Positions 8,451-16,595 of a stretch of DNA of 32,611 bases are shown in pieces. Location of the stretch: NCBI GenBank assembly GCA_947448685.1, contig CANFOP010000009.1:1-32611 (forward strand), given 5' to 3'. The notes beneath the pieces are model-generated. The model was not told the origin of the DNA and did not search any database. It was given only the letters and a program-made list of their open reading frames with translations. Positions within the stretch are counted from its first letter, which is position 1. Every line of letters begins with the position of its first letter. This stretch comes from Chitinophagaceae bacterium. GTDB taxonomy: Bacteria; Bacteroidota; Bacteroidia; Chitinophagales; Chitinophagaceae. Both the position numbers and the translations under genes were made by a program.

Positions 8451-10382
8451 TTAATCGGCAGCAAATCTATACCTGCCGGATTTAAACAAATAGCCGGCAC
8501 CCTGATACCACGCAACTGCCTCATCAACAAAATCAATGTTTAAACTTATTTCTGTGGCGTCTCCATTGGATTTGTTTATTTTAAACATTCGGATTTTATT
8601 TTTTGGAGAAAGAATGGCAAGTGTGTCCTTTTTCATATACCCCATATCCTGATAAGTACTGATAAATATTCGCTCATTATCTGAAGGTGTTTTTAATATG
8701 TCGTACCCCATAAACCGGCTTTTGTATTGAACATTCATTAAGCCAAGAACAGTTGGAGCAAGATCAATCTGGCTGGTTAATTTTGTTACAATGGATGGTT
8801 TGATAAACGTTGGAGCATAAATAAAGCAAGGTATGTGATAACGAAAAATTGGCAAGTCTGTTTTACCCGCACTACTGGCACAATGATCTGCAACTATTAC
8901 AAAAATTGTATTGTTGAACCATGGTTTTTTTTGCGCATCTTTTAAAAATTTATTGATTGCATAATCTGTGTACTTTACAGCACCTTCTCTGCATTTTCTG
9001 GAAGAAGGAATATCGATTCTTCCATCTGGATAAGTAAATGGTCGATGATTGCTGACTGTCATGATATGATTAAAAAATAGTTTTCCAGCGTTATGTGCTT
9101 TGTCACAACTTTCAATAGCCACATTAAATGCATCTTCATCAGCAACACCCCAAGCAGTTTCATGATGAATTTTATCAGCAGGGATGTTTTTTATATCAAT
9201 TACGTTATATCCATTGTTCTCAAAGAAATATCCCATGTTATCAAAAAAACTGTTTCCTCCATAAATATAATTGACATCGTACCCGTTTTTTTTGAGCACA
9301 GACCCGATGGTAAACATTGATTCATTGTTGGGCCTGCGAACAATTGACTGACCTGGTGTAGGAGGAATTGATAATGATAAAGCTTCAAGGCCCCTAACCG
9401 TTCTGGTACCGGAAGCGTAAAAATTATTAAAAAATAAACTATGGGGAATCAATGAATCAAGGTGTGGTGTAATGTGTTGACCATTTCCAAAATAGTCCAT
9501 AAAGTCTGCACTAAAACTTTCAATACTGATTAACACCACATTACATTTGTTGGCTGGACCATTGGTAACAATATTTCTCTCTATTCCTAAAGAGTCTTTG
9601 GTAAATGTAGTGCCAGGTGTATACAATAGCTTTCTAAGAATAGAAATGTTTTTCTGATTACTGTTTACTCTATAAAATTGAGTATAATCGATTTCATTAT
9701 GCCAAAAAGCAGCACCAAACTCATATATTCCAGCCCCTGCAAGCTCATTGACATACTTGTTATCTGAAATGTTTTTATACCGATTGCTAACAAGGAAATA
9801 GGCGCTTAAAGGAATCAATAAAAACAACAAAAAATACCTCGTCCTCTTTTTGAATTTCATGCTGACTTGACTGGATAACAATATGAAAGAATGACTAAAC
9901 CAAAGTATGACGAACAGTATAAGCAAAACAACTCCAACAATCAATGGTATGTTATAGGATTGTTGGATATTCCCCAATACCTCATTCGTGTATACAAGAT
10001 AATCTACAGCAATAAAATTATACCTAACGCCAAACTCATCCCAGAAAGCTATCTCAGCACCAATGTTAATCAATAACAAAAACAGTATTACAGACAGAAT
10101 AAAATATATGGGTACTTTACTCCATTTTTTTCTGTACCAACAATCTCTCATCAGCCAACAATACATTGCCACAGGAATAGAAAAAAAGGAAGCAACAACC
10201 AAATCATAAAAAAAACCAATAATAAAAATACCCGGAGTATTTAAAATGTTTAATTGAAGATCCGTCCAGGATTTAATAAACAAAATCAGCCTTGTCAGAA
10301 AACTCAGGGCAACAACAAATAAAGAAACAATGACAACAGGACCAAAACGGTGCGTAAAAAATATTTTTTTTAATTTCGACAT
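8451..10382 (-). CDS. LTA synthase / OpgB-like membrane sulfatase-fold transferase
   Basis: 643 residues. About five membrane helices occupy the first ~200 residues, followed by an extracytoplasmic sulfatase-fold domain. NVVLISIESF supplies the first metal-binding acid (Glu288). SGTRTVRGLEAL holds the likely Thr nucleophile (Thr326 or Thr328), and VADHC supplies the later Asp-His metal pair. The TRTVRGLEAL...PPTPGQS stretch is typical of Gram-negative members annotated as LTA synthase family proteins. They transfer phosphoglycerol, phosphoethanolamine or similar headgroups to glycans or lipids. True lipoteichoic acid is not expected in this phylum, so the acceptor is unknown. It is divergent from the cytochrome c peroxidase gene and has its own terminator. 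Confidence 0.88.
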   Translation of the reverse strand: MSKLKKIFFTHRFGPVVIVSLFVVALSFLTRLILFIKSWTDLQLNILNTPGIFIIGFFYDLVVASFFSIPVAMYCWLMRDCWYRKKWSKVPIYFILSVILFLLLINIGAEIAFWDEFGVRYNFIAVDYLVYTNEVLGNIQQSYNIPLIVGVVLLILFVILWFSHSFILLSSQVSMKFKKRTRYFLLFLLIPLSAYFLVSNRYKNISDNKYVNELAGAGIYEFGAAFWHNEIDYTQFYRVNSNQKNISILRKLLYTPGTTFTKDSLGIERNIVTNGPANKCNVVLISIESFSADFMDYFGNGQHITPHLDSLIPHSLFFNNFYASGTRTVRGLEALSLSIPPTPGQSIVRRPNNESMFTIGSVLKKNGYDVNYIYGGNSFFDNMGYFFENNGYNVIDIKNIPADKIHHETAWGVADEDAFNVAIESCDKAHNAGKLFFNHIMTVSNHRPFTYPDGRIDIPSSRKCREGAVKYTDYAINKFLKDAQKKPWFNNTIFVIVADHCASSAGKTDLPIFRYHIPCFIYAPTFIKPSIVTKLTSQIDLAPTVLGLMNVQYKSRFMGYDILKTPSDNERIFISTYQDMGYMKKDTLAILSPKNKIRMFKINKSNGDATEISLNIDFVDEAVAWYQGAGYLFKSGRYRFAAD

Positions 10383-10462
10383 GCCGGAAGAAAGTGAGGA
10401 TTTTAAGATATGGTTAAATTGAGTGGAAAGTTACAACCACTAAACGATAAAAAGAATTCGAA

Positions 10463-11431
10463 ATGAAACTTAATAAATTAAAAAATCTATATCGGTCCTT
10501 GTTGGTTATAGTATGTTTTATTGTGTTCGGCTCTTCATTTATTGGCAATTCATCTGAAAAATACAGTGTTGTTACATTGGGTAAACTGCTATTCAGCGAA
10601 AAAATACTTTCTAAAGATTCTTCCGTATCCTGTGCAAGTTGCCATAAACCTGCATTTGCATTTGCTGATACTGCTGCATTCAGTAAAGGTATTAATAATC
10701 ATTTTACAGGCAGGAATACGCCTTCTGTTTTGAATATGAAAAACAGACCTTATTATTTCTTTGATGGTCGGGCGGGTTCATTGGCAGAACAGGCACTGAT
10801 GCCCATTCAAAATCCAGACGAAATGGGTCTTACCATTGAAACCGCCATAGAAAGGCTTAACCAATCTGATTTTTATAAAAATTATTTTACAAGAGTTTTT
10901 AAAAGACTACCAGATAAAAAAAATCTCGCAATTGCTTTTGCTGCTTATGAAAAAACATTGGAGACAGTTGACAGCAGATTTGATGACTGGAGTAACAATT
11001 TAAATACACTTTCTCCATCAGAAGAAAGAGGCAGAGAAATTTTTATTGGCGAAAAGGCAAAATGTTTTGATTGTCATTTTCAGGAAGACTTTACAAACGA
11101 TGATTTTAAAAACATTGGTTTGTTTAATGGAACAACGCTCAATGACAGCGGCAGAGCCATAATATCCAAGGCAAAAGCAGATATTGGTAAATTCAAAACA
11201 CCCGGACTGAGAAACGTAGCTGTTACAGCGCCTTACATGCATAATGGAATGTTCCGCACACTGGAAGAAGTGGTGGACTATTACAATGACACGAAAAAAT
11301 ATGTCCCGAATCCTGTAAATATAGACCCGTCACTTATGAATCCTCTAGGGTTGAATGACCAGGAAAAAAAAGACTTGGTTGCATTTCTAAAAACGCTTAC
11401 CGACAAAGCTTTTTACAATATTTCGAAATAA
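10463..11431 (+). CDS. diheme cytochrome c peroxidase (MauG/CcpA family)
   Basis: Periplasmic peroxidase that reduces hydrogen peroxide with electrons from small carriers, or a MauG-like oxidase. The N terminus is a signal peptide or anchor (LLVIVCFIVFGSSFIG). Two c-type heme sites are present, CASCH beginning at Cys57 and CFDCH at Cys201. The family motifs RNTPSVLNM, FFDGRAGSLAEQA, PIQNPDEMG and KTPGLRNVAVTAPYMHNG are all visible. The 322-residue length is normal. It stands alone, unlike the second family member at 15483, which is coupled to an MbnP-like gene. Start at the ATG followed by KLNKLKN; no Shine-Dalgarno. Confidence 0.94.
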   Translation: MKLNKLKNLYRSLLVIVCFIVFGSSFIGNSSEKYSVVTLGKLLFSEKILSKDSSVSCASCHKPAFAFADTAAFSKGINNHFTGRNTPSVLNMKNRPYYFFDGRAGSLAEQALMPIQNPDEMGLTIETAIERLNQSDFYKNYFTRVFKRLPDKKNLAIAFAAYEKTLETVDSRFDDWSNNLNTLSPSEERGREIFIGEKAKCFDCHFQEDFTNDDFKNIGLFNGTTLNDSGRAIISKAKADIGKFKTPGLRNVAVTAPYMHNGMFRTLEEVVDYYNDTKKYVPNPVNIDPSLMNPLGLNDQEKKDLVAFLKTLTDKAFYNISK

Positions 11432-11601
11432 ATGACCACAATCATCATTTGTTGCTAACCAATTAATATTATTAGCATTCAAATCGCCTAATTTTGAATA
11501 ATGAAATTTTTAAAAAAATTACGCTTTAACAAAATATTAAACACGATTATAAAAGTTTAAGAATTCATTTTTATAATTTGTATCAAACAAAACCTTTTTT
11601 T

Positions 11602-12300
11602 ATGGAAACGACTAAGTCTAAAATTCTGCTTTGTGAAGATGATACCAATCTTGGTATGGTCTTGAAAAATTATCTGGAATTGCATGATTATGAAGTTGTA
11701 TTGGAAAGAGACGGTCGGCTTGGATTGGCAGCTTTTCAACGTGAAAAGTTTGATATTTGTCTGCTCGACGTTATGATGCCAAACATGGATGGATTTACAG
11801 TTGCCGAAGCAATCAGAGACATCAATCCTGATGTTCCTTTATTTTTCTTGAGTGCAAAAACCATGAAAGAAGATGTCATTCAAGGGTATAAGTTGGGGGC
11901 TGATGATTATATCACAAAACCATTTGACAGTGATGTATTACTACATAAAATTAAAGCAATACTGAAAAGGAATGAGGAATTGAACAAAGAAGTAATAAAC
12001 GCTGAATTTGATTTGGGAAAATATCACTTCAATCCGAAATTAAGAGAATTGTCTGTAAATGGTAAGGTTCAGGTGCTTTCTCCAAAAGAAAACGAATTAT
12101 TAAAAATGTTGGCTGAATATAAAAATGACCTGTTGACCCGTGAAGTAGCATTGAAAAAAATATGGGGAAGTGATACCTATTTCAATGGCAGAAGTATGGA
12201 TGTATATATTGCTAAACTTCGCAAATATTTAAAAGAAGATGAAAAAATTGAAATCGTCAACATACATGGAAACGGCTTCAGATTAGTAGTTACTGAGTAA
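11602..12300 (+). CDS. OmpR/PhoB-type response regulator, RprY-like orphan
   Basis: 232 residues. The receiver domain shows the acidic pair in CEDD, phospho-acceptor Asp56 in LLDVMMP, and Lys106 in YITKPF. The winged-helix DNA-binding domain ends with KLRKYLKEDEKIEIVNIHGNGFRL. METTKSKILLCEDD resembles the start of Bacteroides RprY. A TTG at 11578 would add 8 residues, but the ATG at 11602 gives the family start. No histidine kinase is adjacent: upstream is the peroxidase and downstream is a convergent ruvB 2 bp away. The 170-bp upstream gap holds a TAATTTTG box at 11489-11496 and a 19-codon reading frame. Confidence 0.9.
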   Translation: METTKSKILLCEDDTNLGMVLKNYLELHDYEVVLERDGRLGLAAFQREKFDICLLDVMMPNMDGFTVAEAIRDINPDVPLFFLSAKTMKEDVIQGYKLGADDYITKPFDSDVLLHKIKAILKRNEELNKEVINAEFDLGKYHFNPKLRELSVNGKVQVLSPKENELLKMLAEYKNDLLTREVALKKIWGSDTYFNGRSMDVYIAKLRKYLKEDEKIEIVNIHGNGFRLVVTE

Positions 12301-12302
12301 TA

Positions 12303-13340
12303 CTAATTATCAAATAAATCATGTTGAGTGCCGCCTTTGTGCGGCACTTTTCCTATATGCCTGTATGCTTTTTCTGTTGCTTCCCTTCCTCTTGGGGTTC
12401 TCATGATAAACCCTTCCTGAATTAAAAAAGGTTCATACACTTCTTCCAAAGTTCCTGACTCCTCTCCTACAGCTGTTGCAATGGTAGTAATCCCAACAGG
12501 CCCTCCTTTGAATTTTTCTATAATTGCGCTCAGTATTCGATTATCCATTTCATCTAATCCATGCTGGTCTACATTCAAGGCTTTGAGTGAATGCTTGGTA
12601 ATTTCCATATCTATGGTTCCATTTCCAATTACCTGTGCAAAATCTCTTACTCTTCTCAATAAGCCATTGGCAATTCTGGGAGTACCCCTGCTTCGTCTTG
12701 CAATCTCTCCGGCTGCATCACTGGTGATTTTTGTTTGAAGTATGTTGGCACTTCTCAATAAAATATTTTTCAGCGTTTCTGCATCATAATATTCTAACCT
12801 TGATTTGATACCAAACCTTGAAAGTAAAGGAGCAGTAAGTAACCCACTTCTGGTAGTGGCGCCAATTAAAGTAAAGGGATTTAAAGTCAACTGAACGCTT
12901 CTGGCGTTTGGACCACTATCGATCATTATATCAATCTTGTAGTCTTCCATTGCAGCATATAAATACTCTTCCACTACGGTGCTCAATCGATGAATTTCAT
13001 CAATAAAAAGAACATCATTTGCTTCTAAATTGGTAAGCAGACCCGCCAAATCTCCCGGCTTTTCTATCACTGGACCAGAAGTTTCTTTTATATTAACACC
13101 CATTTCATTGGCTACAATTCTGGAAAGTGTTGTTTTTCCTAAACCTGGAGGACCATGAAAAAGGATATGATCTAATGCTTCCCCTCTTAACTTGGAGGCT
13201 TTTATAAAAATGGAAATATTTTCAATAATCTGACCTTGGCCGCTGAATTCATTGATATATCCCGGCCTGATATTGTTTTCAAACTCCTTATCCGGCGATT
13301 GCGAGAATACCCTATTATTATTAAGTTCTTGATCAGACAT
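12303..13340 (-). CDS. ruvB: Holliday junction branch-migration helicase RuvB
   Basis: Hexameric AAA+ motor that works with RuvA and RuvC on Holliday junctions. Visible are Walker [10 protein letters not shown] (residues 63-71), Walker [11 protein letters not shown], sensor-region [17 protein letters not shown], arginine-finger-region [12 protein letters not shown], and the C-terminal winged helix with [16 protein letters not shown] and [14 protein letters not shown]. The 345 residues match the family. ruvA and ruvC are not nearby, which is common. The gene stops 2 bp from the convergent regulator. Confidence 0.98.
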   Translation of the reverse strand: MSDQELNNNRVFSQSPDKEFENNIRPGYINEFSGQGQIIENISIFIKASKLRGEALDHILFHGPPGLGKTTLSRIVANEMGVNIKETSGPVIEKPGDLAGLLTNLEANDVLFIDEIHRLSTVVEEYLYAAMEDYKIDIMIDSGPNARSVQLTLNPFTLIGATTRSGLLTAPLLSRFGIKSRLEYYDAETLKNILLRSANILQTKITSDAAGEIARRSRGTPRIANGLLRRVRDFAQVIGNGTIDMEITKHSLKALNVDQHGLDEMDNRILSAIIEKFKGGPVGITTIATAVGEESGTLEEVYEPFLIQEGFIMRTPRGREATEKAYRHIGKVPHKGGTQHDLFDN

Positions 13341-13438
13341 GTTGAAATATATTGAGTAAAACTAAGCAATATAACCTTACATAAAAGTAGGTCTTAAAAT
13401 GTTTTTGAGGAAAATAAATTCAAATACTGATAATGAGA

Positions 13439-14218
13439 TTAAACAACTCCTGAAATATTCTTCGCGCTATGAATGGCAGAAGACATTTCTGCTATCAATT
13501 GAGAATCTTTTTCTATGGCGTTTCCTACAACAATTACATCTGCACCGGCTTTACAATTGAGATATGCTTTTTCAGGACTGGTAATTCCACCGCCAATTAT
13601 TAATGGAATTTGAATACATGAAGACACTCTTTCAATCATTGATTCTGAAATTGGGCTCTTTGCTCCACTTCCTGCATCCATATAAATCAATTTCATTCCC
13701 AGCATCTCTCCCGCCATGGCTGTACACATCGCTATCTCATTTTTATCCGATGGCAATGGACTCGCATTGCTAATGTATGATACAGTTGTAGGCGCTCCTC
13801 CATCTACCACCATATAACCTGTTGGCATTATTTCCAGACCACTTTTTTTAATAAGAGGAGCAGAAACAACATGTTGACCAATCAACAACTCCGGATTACG
13901 ACCACTTATCAATGAAAGATATAATAAAGCGTCCGCTGATGCCGTAATTTGAGAGGGGCTTCCGGGGAATAATACCACCGGAATAGAACACTTTCTTTTT
14001 ATAGAGGTAACACATTCCTCCAAATTATCCGACACCACCAAACTGCCGCCAACAAACAGATAATCGACATTTGCTTCAACAGAGGTTTTAATCAACTGAT
14101 TCAATGATGCTTCATTAACCTTATCAGGATCAATCAGCACAGCAAAAGATTTCTTTTGCTGAAGTTTTTTCTGAGTCAATGAATGATAAATCATATGTTG
14201 CATAAACGCTGCCGACAT
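13439..14218 (-). CDS. geranylgeranylglyceryl phosphate synthase (PcrB/GGGPS family)
   Basis: TIM-barrel prenyltransferase that joins sn-glycerol-1-phosphate to a long prenyl diphosphate, the first ether-lipid step of archaea, also found in Bacteroidota. Motifs in order: FAVLIDPDK near the N terminus, FVGGSLVV, VLFPGSPSQI, IYMDAGSGAKSPIS, and the phosphate-binding LIIGGGITSPEKA and IVVGNAIE. In-frame starts are the TTG at 14227 and ATGs at 14218, 14203 and 14194. I chose 14218; the ATG at 14194 (MIYHSLTQ) fits the usual family N terminus nearly as well. A GATTTTTG sequence 6 nt before the 14218 ATG is a near match to the -7 box. Whether the product is GGGP or a shorter prenyl ether cannot be read here. 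Confidence 0.88.
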   Translation of the reverse strand: MSAAFMQHMIYHSLTQKKLQQKKSFAVLIDPDKVNEASLNQLIKTSVEANVDYLFVGGSLVVSDNLEECVTSIKRKCSIPVVLFPGSPSQITASADALLYLSLISGRNPELLIGQHVVSAPLIKKSGLEIMPTGYMVVDGGAPTTVSYISNASPLPSDKNEIAMCTAMAGEMLGMKLIYMDAGSGAKSPISESMIERVSSCIQIPLIIGGGITSPEKAYLNCKAGADVIVVGNAIEKDSQLIAEMSSAIHSAKNISGVV

Positions 14219-14305
14219 TTCCTGCAAAAATCAATATTTTTTTGTACATACCGAAATATTAACACAAGGAATAATTACTTTATGTAAAATCGCCGTTTTT
14301 ATTGA

Positions 14306-14313
14306 TAATTTTG
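14306..14313 (+). promoter_or_regulatory. candidate -7 box upstream of arfB
   Basis: TAATTTTG matches TAnnTTTG and ends 5 nt before the arfB ATG, in the 100-bp divergent gap with the GGGPS gene. It would serve arfB and the overlapping mbnP and mbnH genes. No clear -33 element was found. Confidence 0.4.
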
Positions 14314-14318
14314 ATGAA

Positions 14319-14720
14319 ATGTTGGATATATCAAAAGAAATAAGATTTAAAACTTCCAGGAGCGGAGGAAAAGGAGGACAGCATGTAAACAAAGTGGAAA
14401 CTGCTGTAGAAGGATATTGGCATGTTCAGTTCTCAACCCTCATTGATAAAGAAGAAAAAGATTTGATTGAATTTAAATTGATTAATAAAATCAATTCAGA
14501 TGGATTTTTAATGATGAAAAGTCAACAATCCAGAACCCAATTAATGAACAAAGAGGATGTAATCAGAAAAATGAATCTTGCTGTAAACAAAGTACTGATT
14601 GTTCCTAAAAAAAGAAAGCCCACAAAACCAACAGCCTCCTCTAAAGAAGAAAGACTCTCATCTAAAAAGATGTCATCTTCTAAAAAACAAGAAAGAAAAA
14701 AAGTTCGCATCAATGAATAG
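14319..14720 (+). CDS. arfB: alternative ribosome-rescue factor ArfB (YaeJ family)
   Basis: Codon-independent peptidyl-tRNA hydrolase that frees ribosomes stalled on truncated mRNA. The GGQ loop is at residues 19-21 in SGGKGGQHVNKVET, the exact family context. The C-terminal tail (about residue 105 on) is very rich in Lys and Ser, as expected for the tail that enters the empty mRNA channel. At 133 residues it matches ArfB and is too short for a true release factor. Its last 8 bp overlap the ATG of the MbnP-like gene, which suggests translational coupling with an unrelated periplasmic copper system. Confidence 0.95.
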   Translation: MLDISKEIRFKTSRSGGKGGQHVNKVETAVEGYWHVQFSTLIDKEEKDLIEFKLINKINSDGFLMMKSQQSRTQLMNKEDVIRKMNLAVNKVLIVPKKRKPTKPTASSKEERLSSKKMSSSKKQERKKVRINE

Positions 14721-15486
14721 AAAAAAAAATATTACCCTACTTTACTTCTTTGTTATTGTACAATTAAGTGTTGGGGTTATTTTCAATTCCAATGCTCAAA
14801 ATCCTTCGGGGAAATTAAAAATATCACTTATACACACGGTAAATTCTCATCTTTTAAGATTGAATGACAGTGTTTACAGAAATGATTTTAATGAAACCTA
14901 TAAAATAACTAAGTTGAAATATTATCTTTTCAATTTCAAACTGAATGATATACCCCTATATTCCAAGGAAGGAAAATATCTTTTGGTAAATGCAGAAAAA
15001 AATGAAAATGTGATTGAATTTGAAAAAATAAACAATGGATCATATTCATCATTAAGTTTTGAAGTGGGTGTAGATAGTGCAGATAATTGCAGCGGTGCTC
15101 AAACTGGAGCACTTGATCCGCTCAATGACATGTTTTGGACATGGAACAGTGGTTATGTTTTTTTTAAACTGGAAGGAACAAGTCCATACTCTACCGGTGA
15201 TTTAAACAGACTGGAATATCACCTGGGGGGATATAAAGGCGAAGATGCATTAATTACTAAAATTAATTTAACCAATATTGATGAATTGGGCAACCCTGCT
15301 TCAATTCCAGTAGCAGGTAAAAAAGAAACCGAAGTAACTATTGCATTGAATCTAGATTGTTTTTGGAAAGATGGTAAGGTTAGCATCAAACAGAATCCGA
15401 TTTGTGTTTCGCCGGGCAAGAATGCTAAAAAAATAGCTGCCTGCTTTTCTTCATTGTTTTCAATAAAATCAATTATAAACCATTGA
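14713..15486 (+). CDS. MbnP-like periplasmic copper protein
   Basis: Secreted protein of 257 residues with a signal peptide (ITLLYFFVIVQLSVGVIFNSNA). The core matches the MbnP family: SADNCSGAQTGALDP, then MFWTWNSGYVFFKLEG (Trp142 and Trp144), and LEYHLGGYKG. In characterised MbnP proteins a Trp is oxidised to kynurenine by the partner MbnH and copper is then bound. The next gene here is that type of diheme enzyme. The frame is open far upstream (to 14599) but only inside arfB; the ATG at 14713 gives the signal peptide. The stop overlaps the next TTG start. Family assignment is from motif memory; copper binding is inferred. Confidence 0.85.
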   Translation: MNRKKNITLLYFFVIVQLSVGVIFNSNAQNPSGKLKISLIHTVNSHLLRLNDSVYRNDFNETYKITKLKYYLFNFKLNDIPLYSKEGKYLLVNAEKNENVIEFEKINNGSYSSLSFEVGVDSADNCSGAQTGALDPLNDMFWTWNSGYVFFKLEGTSPYSTGDLNRLEYHLGGYKGEDALITKINLTNIDELGNPASIPVAGKKETEVTIALNLDCFWKDGKVSIKQNPICVSPGKNAKKIAACFSSLFSIKSIINH

Positions 15487-16520
15487 AAATAAAATATTTT
15501 TTTTCTATTCTTTTATTATGGGGGTTCGCCTGCTTATTTGTTTTTTTTACCGAAAGCAATGTAAACTACACGCCTTTGCAATTTGAGATACCAAAAGGCT
15601 GGCCCGCTCCGCCCAATAATATTTTCACCAAAAATAAATTGACCGAAGAAGGATTTCAATTGGGCAAAAAATTATTTTATGACGGAAGACTAAGCAAAGA
15701 TGGAGAGGTAAGTTGTGCCAGCTGTCACCAACAGTTTGCCGCATTTTCCAATTATGATCATGATTTCAGCCACGGAATAAATAATTCTTTCACAAAAAGA
15801 AATGCTCCTGCATTGATGAATCTGGCCTGGATGACATCGTTTCACTGGGATGGAGCCATCAATCATCTTGAAGTACAGCCACTCGCACCAATTACTGCAT
15901 CGAATGAAATGGGTGAACAACTGGATAGCGTTCTTCTTAAAATAAGAAAAGACTCTTCCTATAAACGTATGTTCAAAGCCGCGTTTGGCGATACCGTCAT
16001 TTCGAGTCAACGAATGTTGAGAGCATTGACTCAATTTACAGGAAACCTCGTCAGTTCAAACAGCAAATATGATAAAGTGAAACGAGGCGAAGCAAATTTT
16101 ACAGAATTTGAAAAAAGAGGTTACGAAACATTTAAAATATACTGTGCATCTTGCCATAAGGAACCACTGTTTACAGACAATAGCTTCAGAAACAATGGAC
16201 AAAAATTAAATCGATTGAATGATATAGGCAGAGCCGCTATCAGCAACAAAAAAGAAGATTCATTAAAATTTAAAGTGCCCAGTTTGCGAAATATAGAACT
16301 CAGTTTTCCGTACATGCATGACGGCCATCTTTACTCATTATATCAGGTGATTGACTTTTACAGAAATGATATTGATACCGCTCAAACAAGTCTGGACCCA
16401 TCATTGAAAAGAAAAATAATTCTTTCTGAAAAAGAAAAAAAAGAACTGATATGGTTTCTAAGCACTCTTACAGACAGCACTTTCATAAAAAACAAACGAT
16501 ATGCTCCTGATGGGAAATAA
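15483..16520 (+). CDS. MbnH/MauG-like diheme cytochrome c peroxidase
   Basis: Second diheme peroxidase-family protein of the window, 345 residues. A signal anchor (FFSILLLWGFACLFVFF) is followed by FEIPKGWPAPPNN and two heme motifs, CASCH at Cys78 and CASCH at Cys221. Family motifs include KRNAPALMNL, FHWDGAINHLEVQ, ASNEMGEQ and KVPSLRNIELSFPYMHDG. The start is TTG at 15483, inside TTGA shared with the upstream stop, so translation is probably coupled; the first in-frame ATGs lie inside the conserved domain. Pairing with an MbnP-like gene suggests it modifies a Trp of that partner rather than detoxifying peroxide. That role is inferred from the family pair. Confidence 0.9.
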   Translation: MKIKYFFSILLLWGFACLFVFFTESNVNYTPLQFEIPKGWPAPPNNIFTKNKLTEEGFQLGKKLFYDGRLSKDGEVSCASCHQQFAAFSNYDHDFSHGINNSFTKRNAPALMNLAWMTSFHWDGAINHLEVQPLAPITASNEMGEQLDSVLLKIRKDSSYKRMFKAAFGDTVISSQRMLRALTQFTGNLVSSNSKYDKVKRGEANFTEFEKRGYETFKIYCASCHKEPLFTDNSFRNNGQKLNRLNDIGRAAISNKKEDSLKFKVPSLRNIELSFPYMHDGHLYSLYQVIDFYRNDIDTAQTSLDPSLKRKIILSEKEKKELIWFLSTLTDSTFIKNKRYAPDGK

Positions 16521-16595
16521 TTGTTTTCGGTTGTAATTGAATAATTGTGTGCTATTTTAAATTATCAAAGTAAATTACAGTTAAATTTTTTCAAA

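Noticed and set aside
8362-8454. A 30-codon frame beginning MKNQCKFILLRL after recQ
   Set aside because: No homology or promoter is visible, it overlaps the 3' UTR and stop of the minus-strand gene, and such frames are common by chance.
14599-14712. A longer MbnP-like protein starting inside arfB
   Set aside because: The extra 38 residues come from arfB's Lys-codon-rich 3' end read in another frame and would bury the signal peptide.
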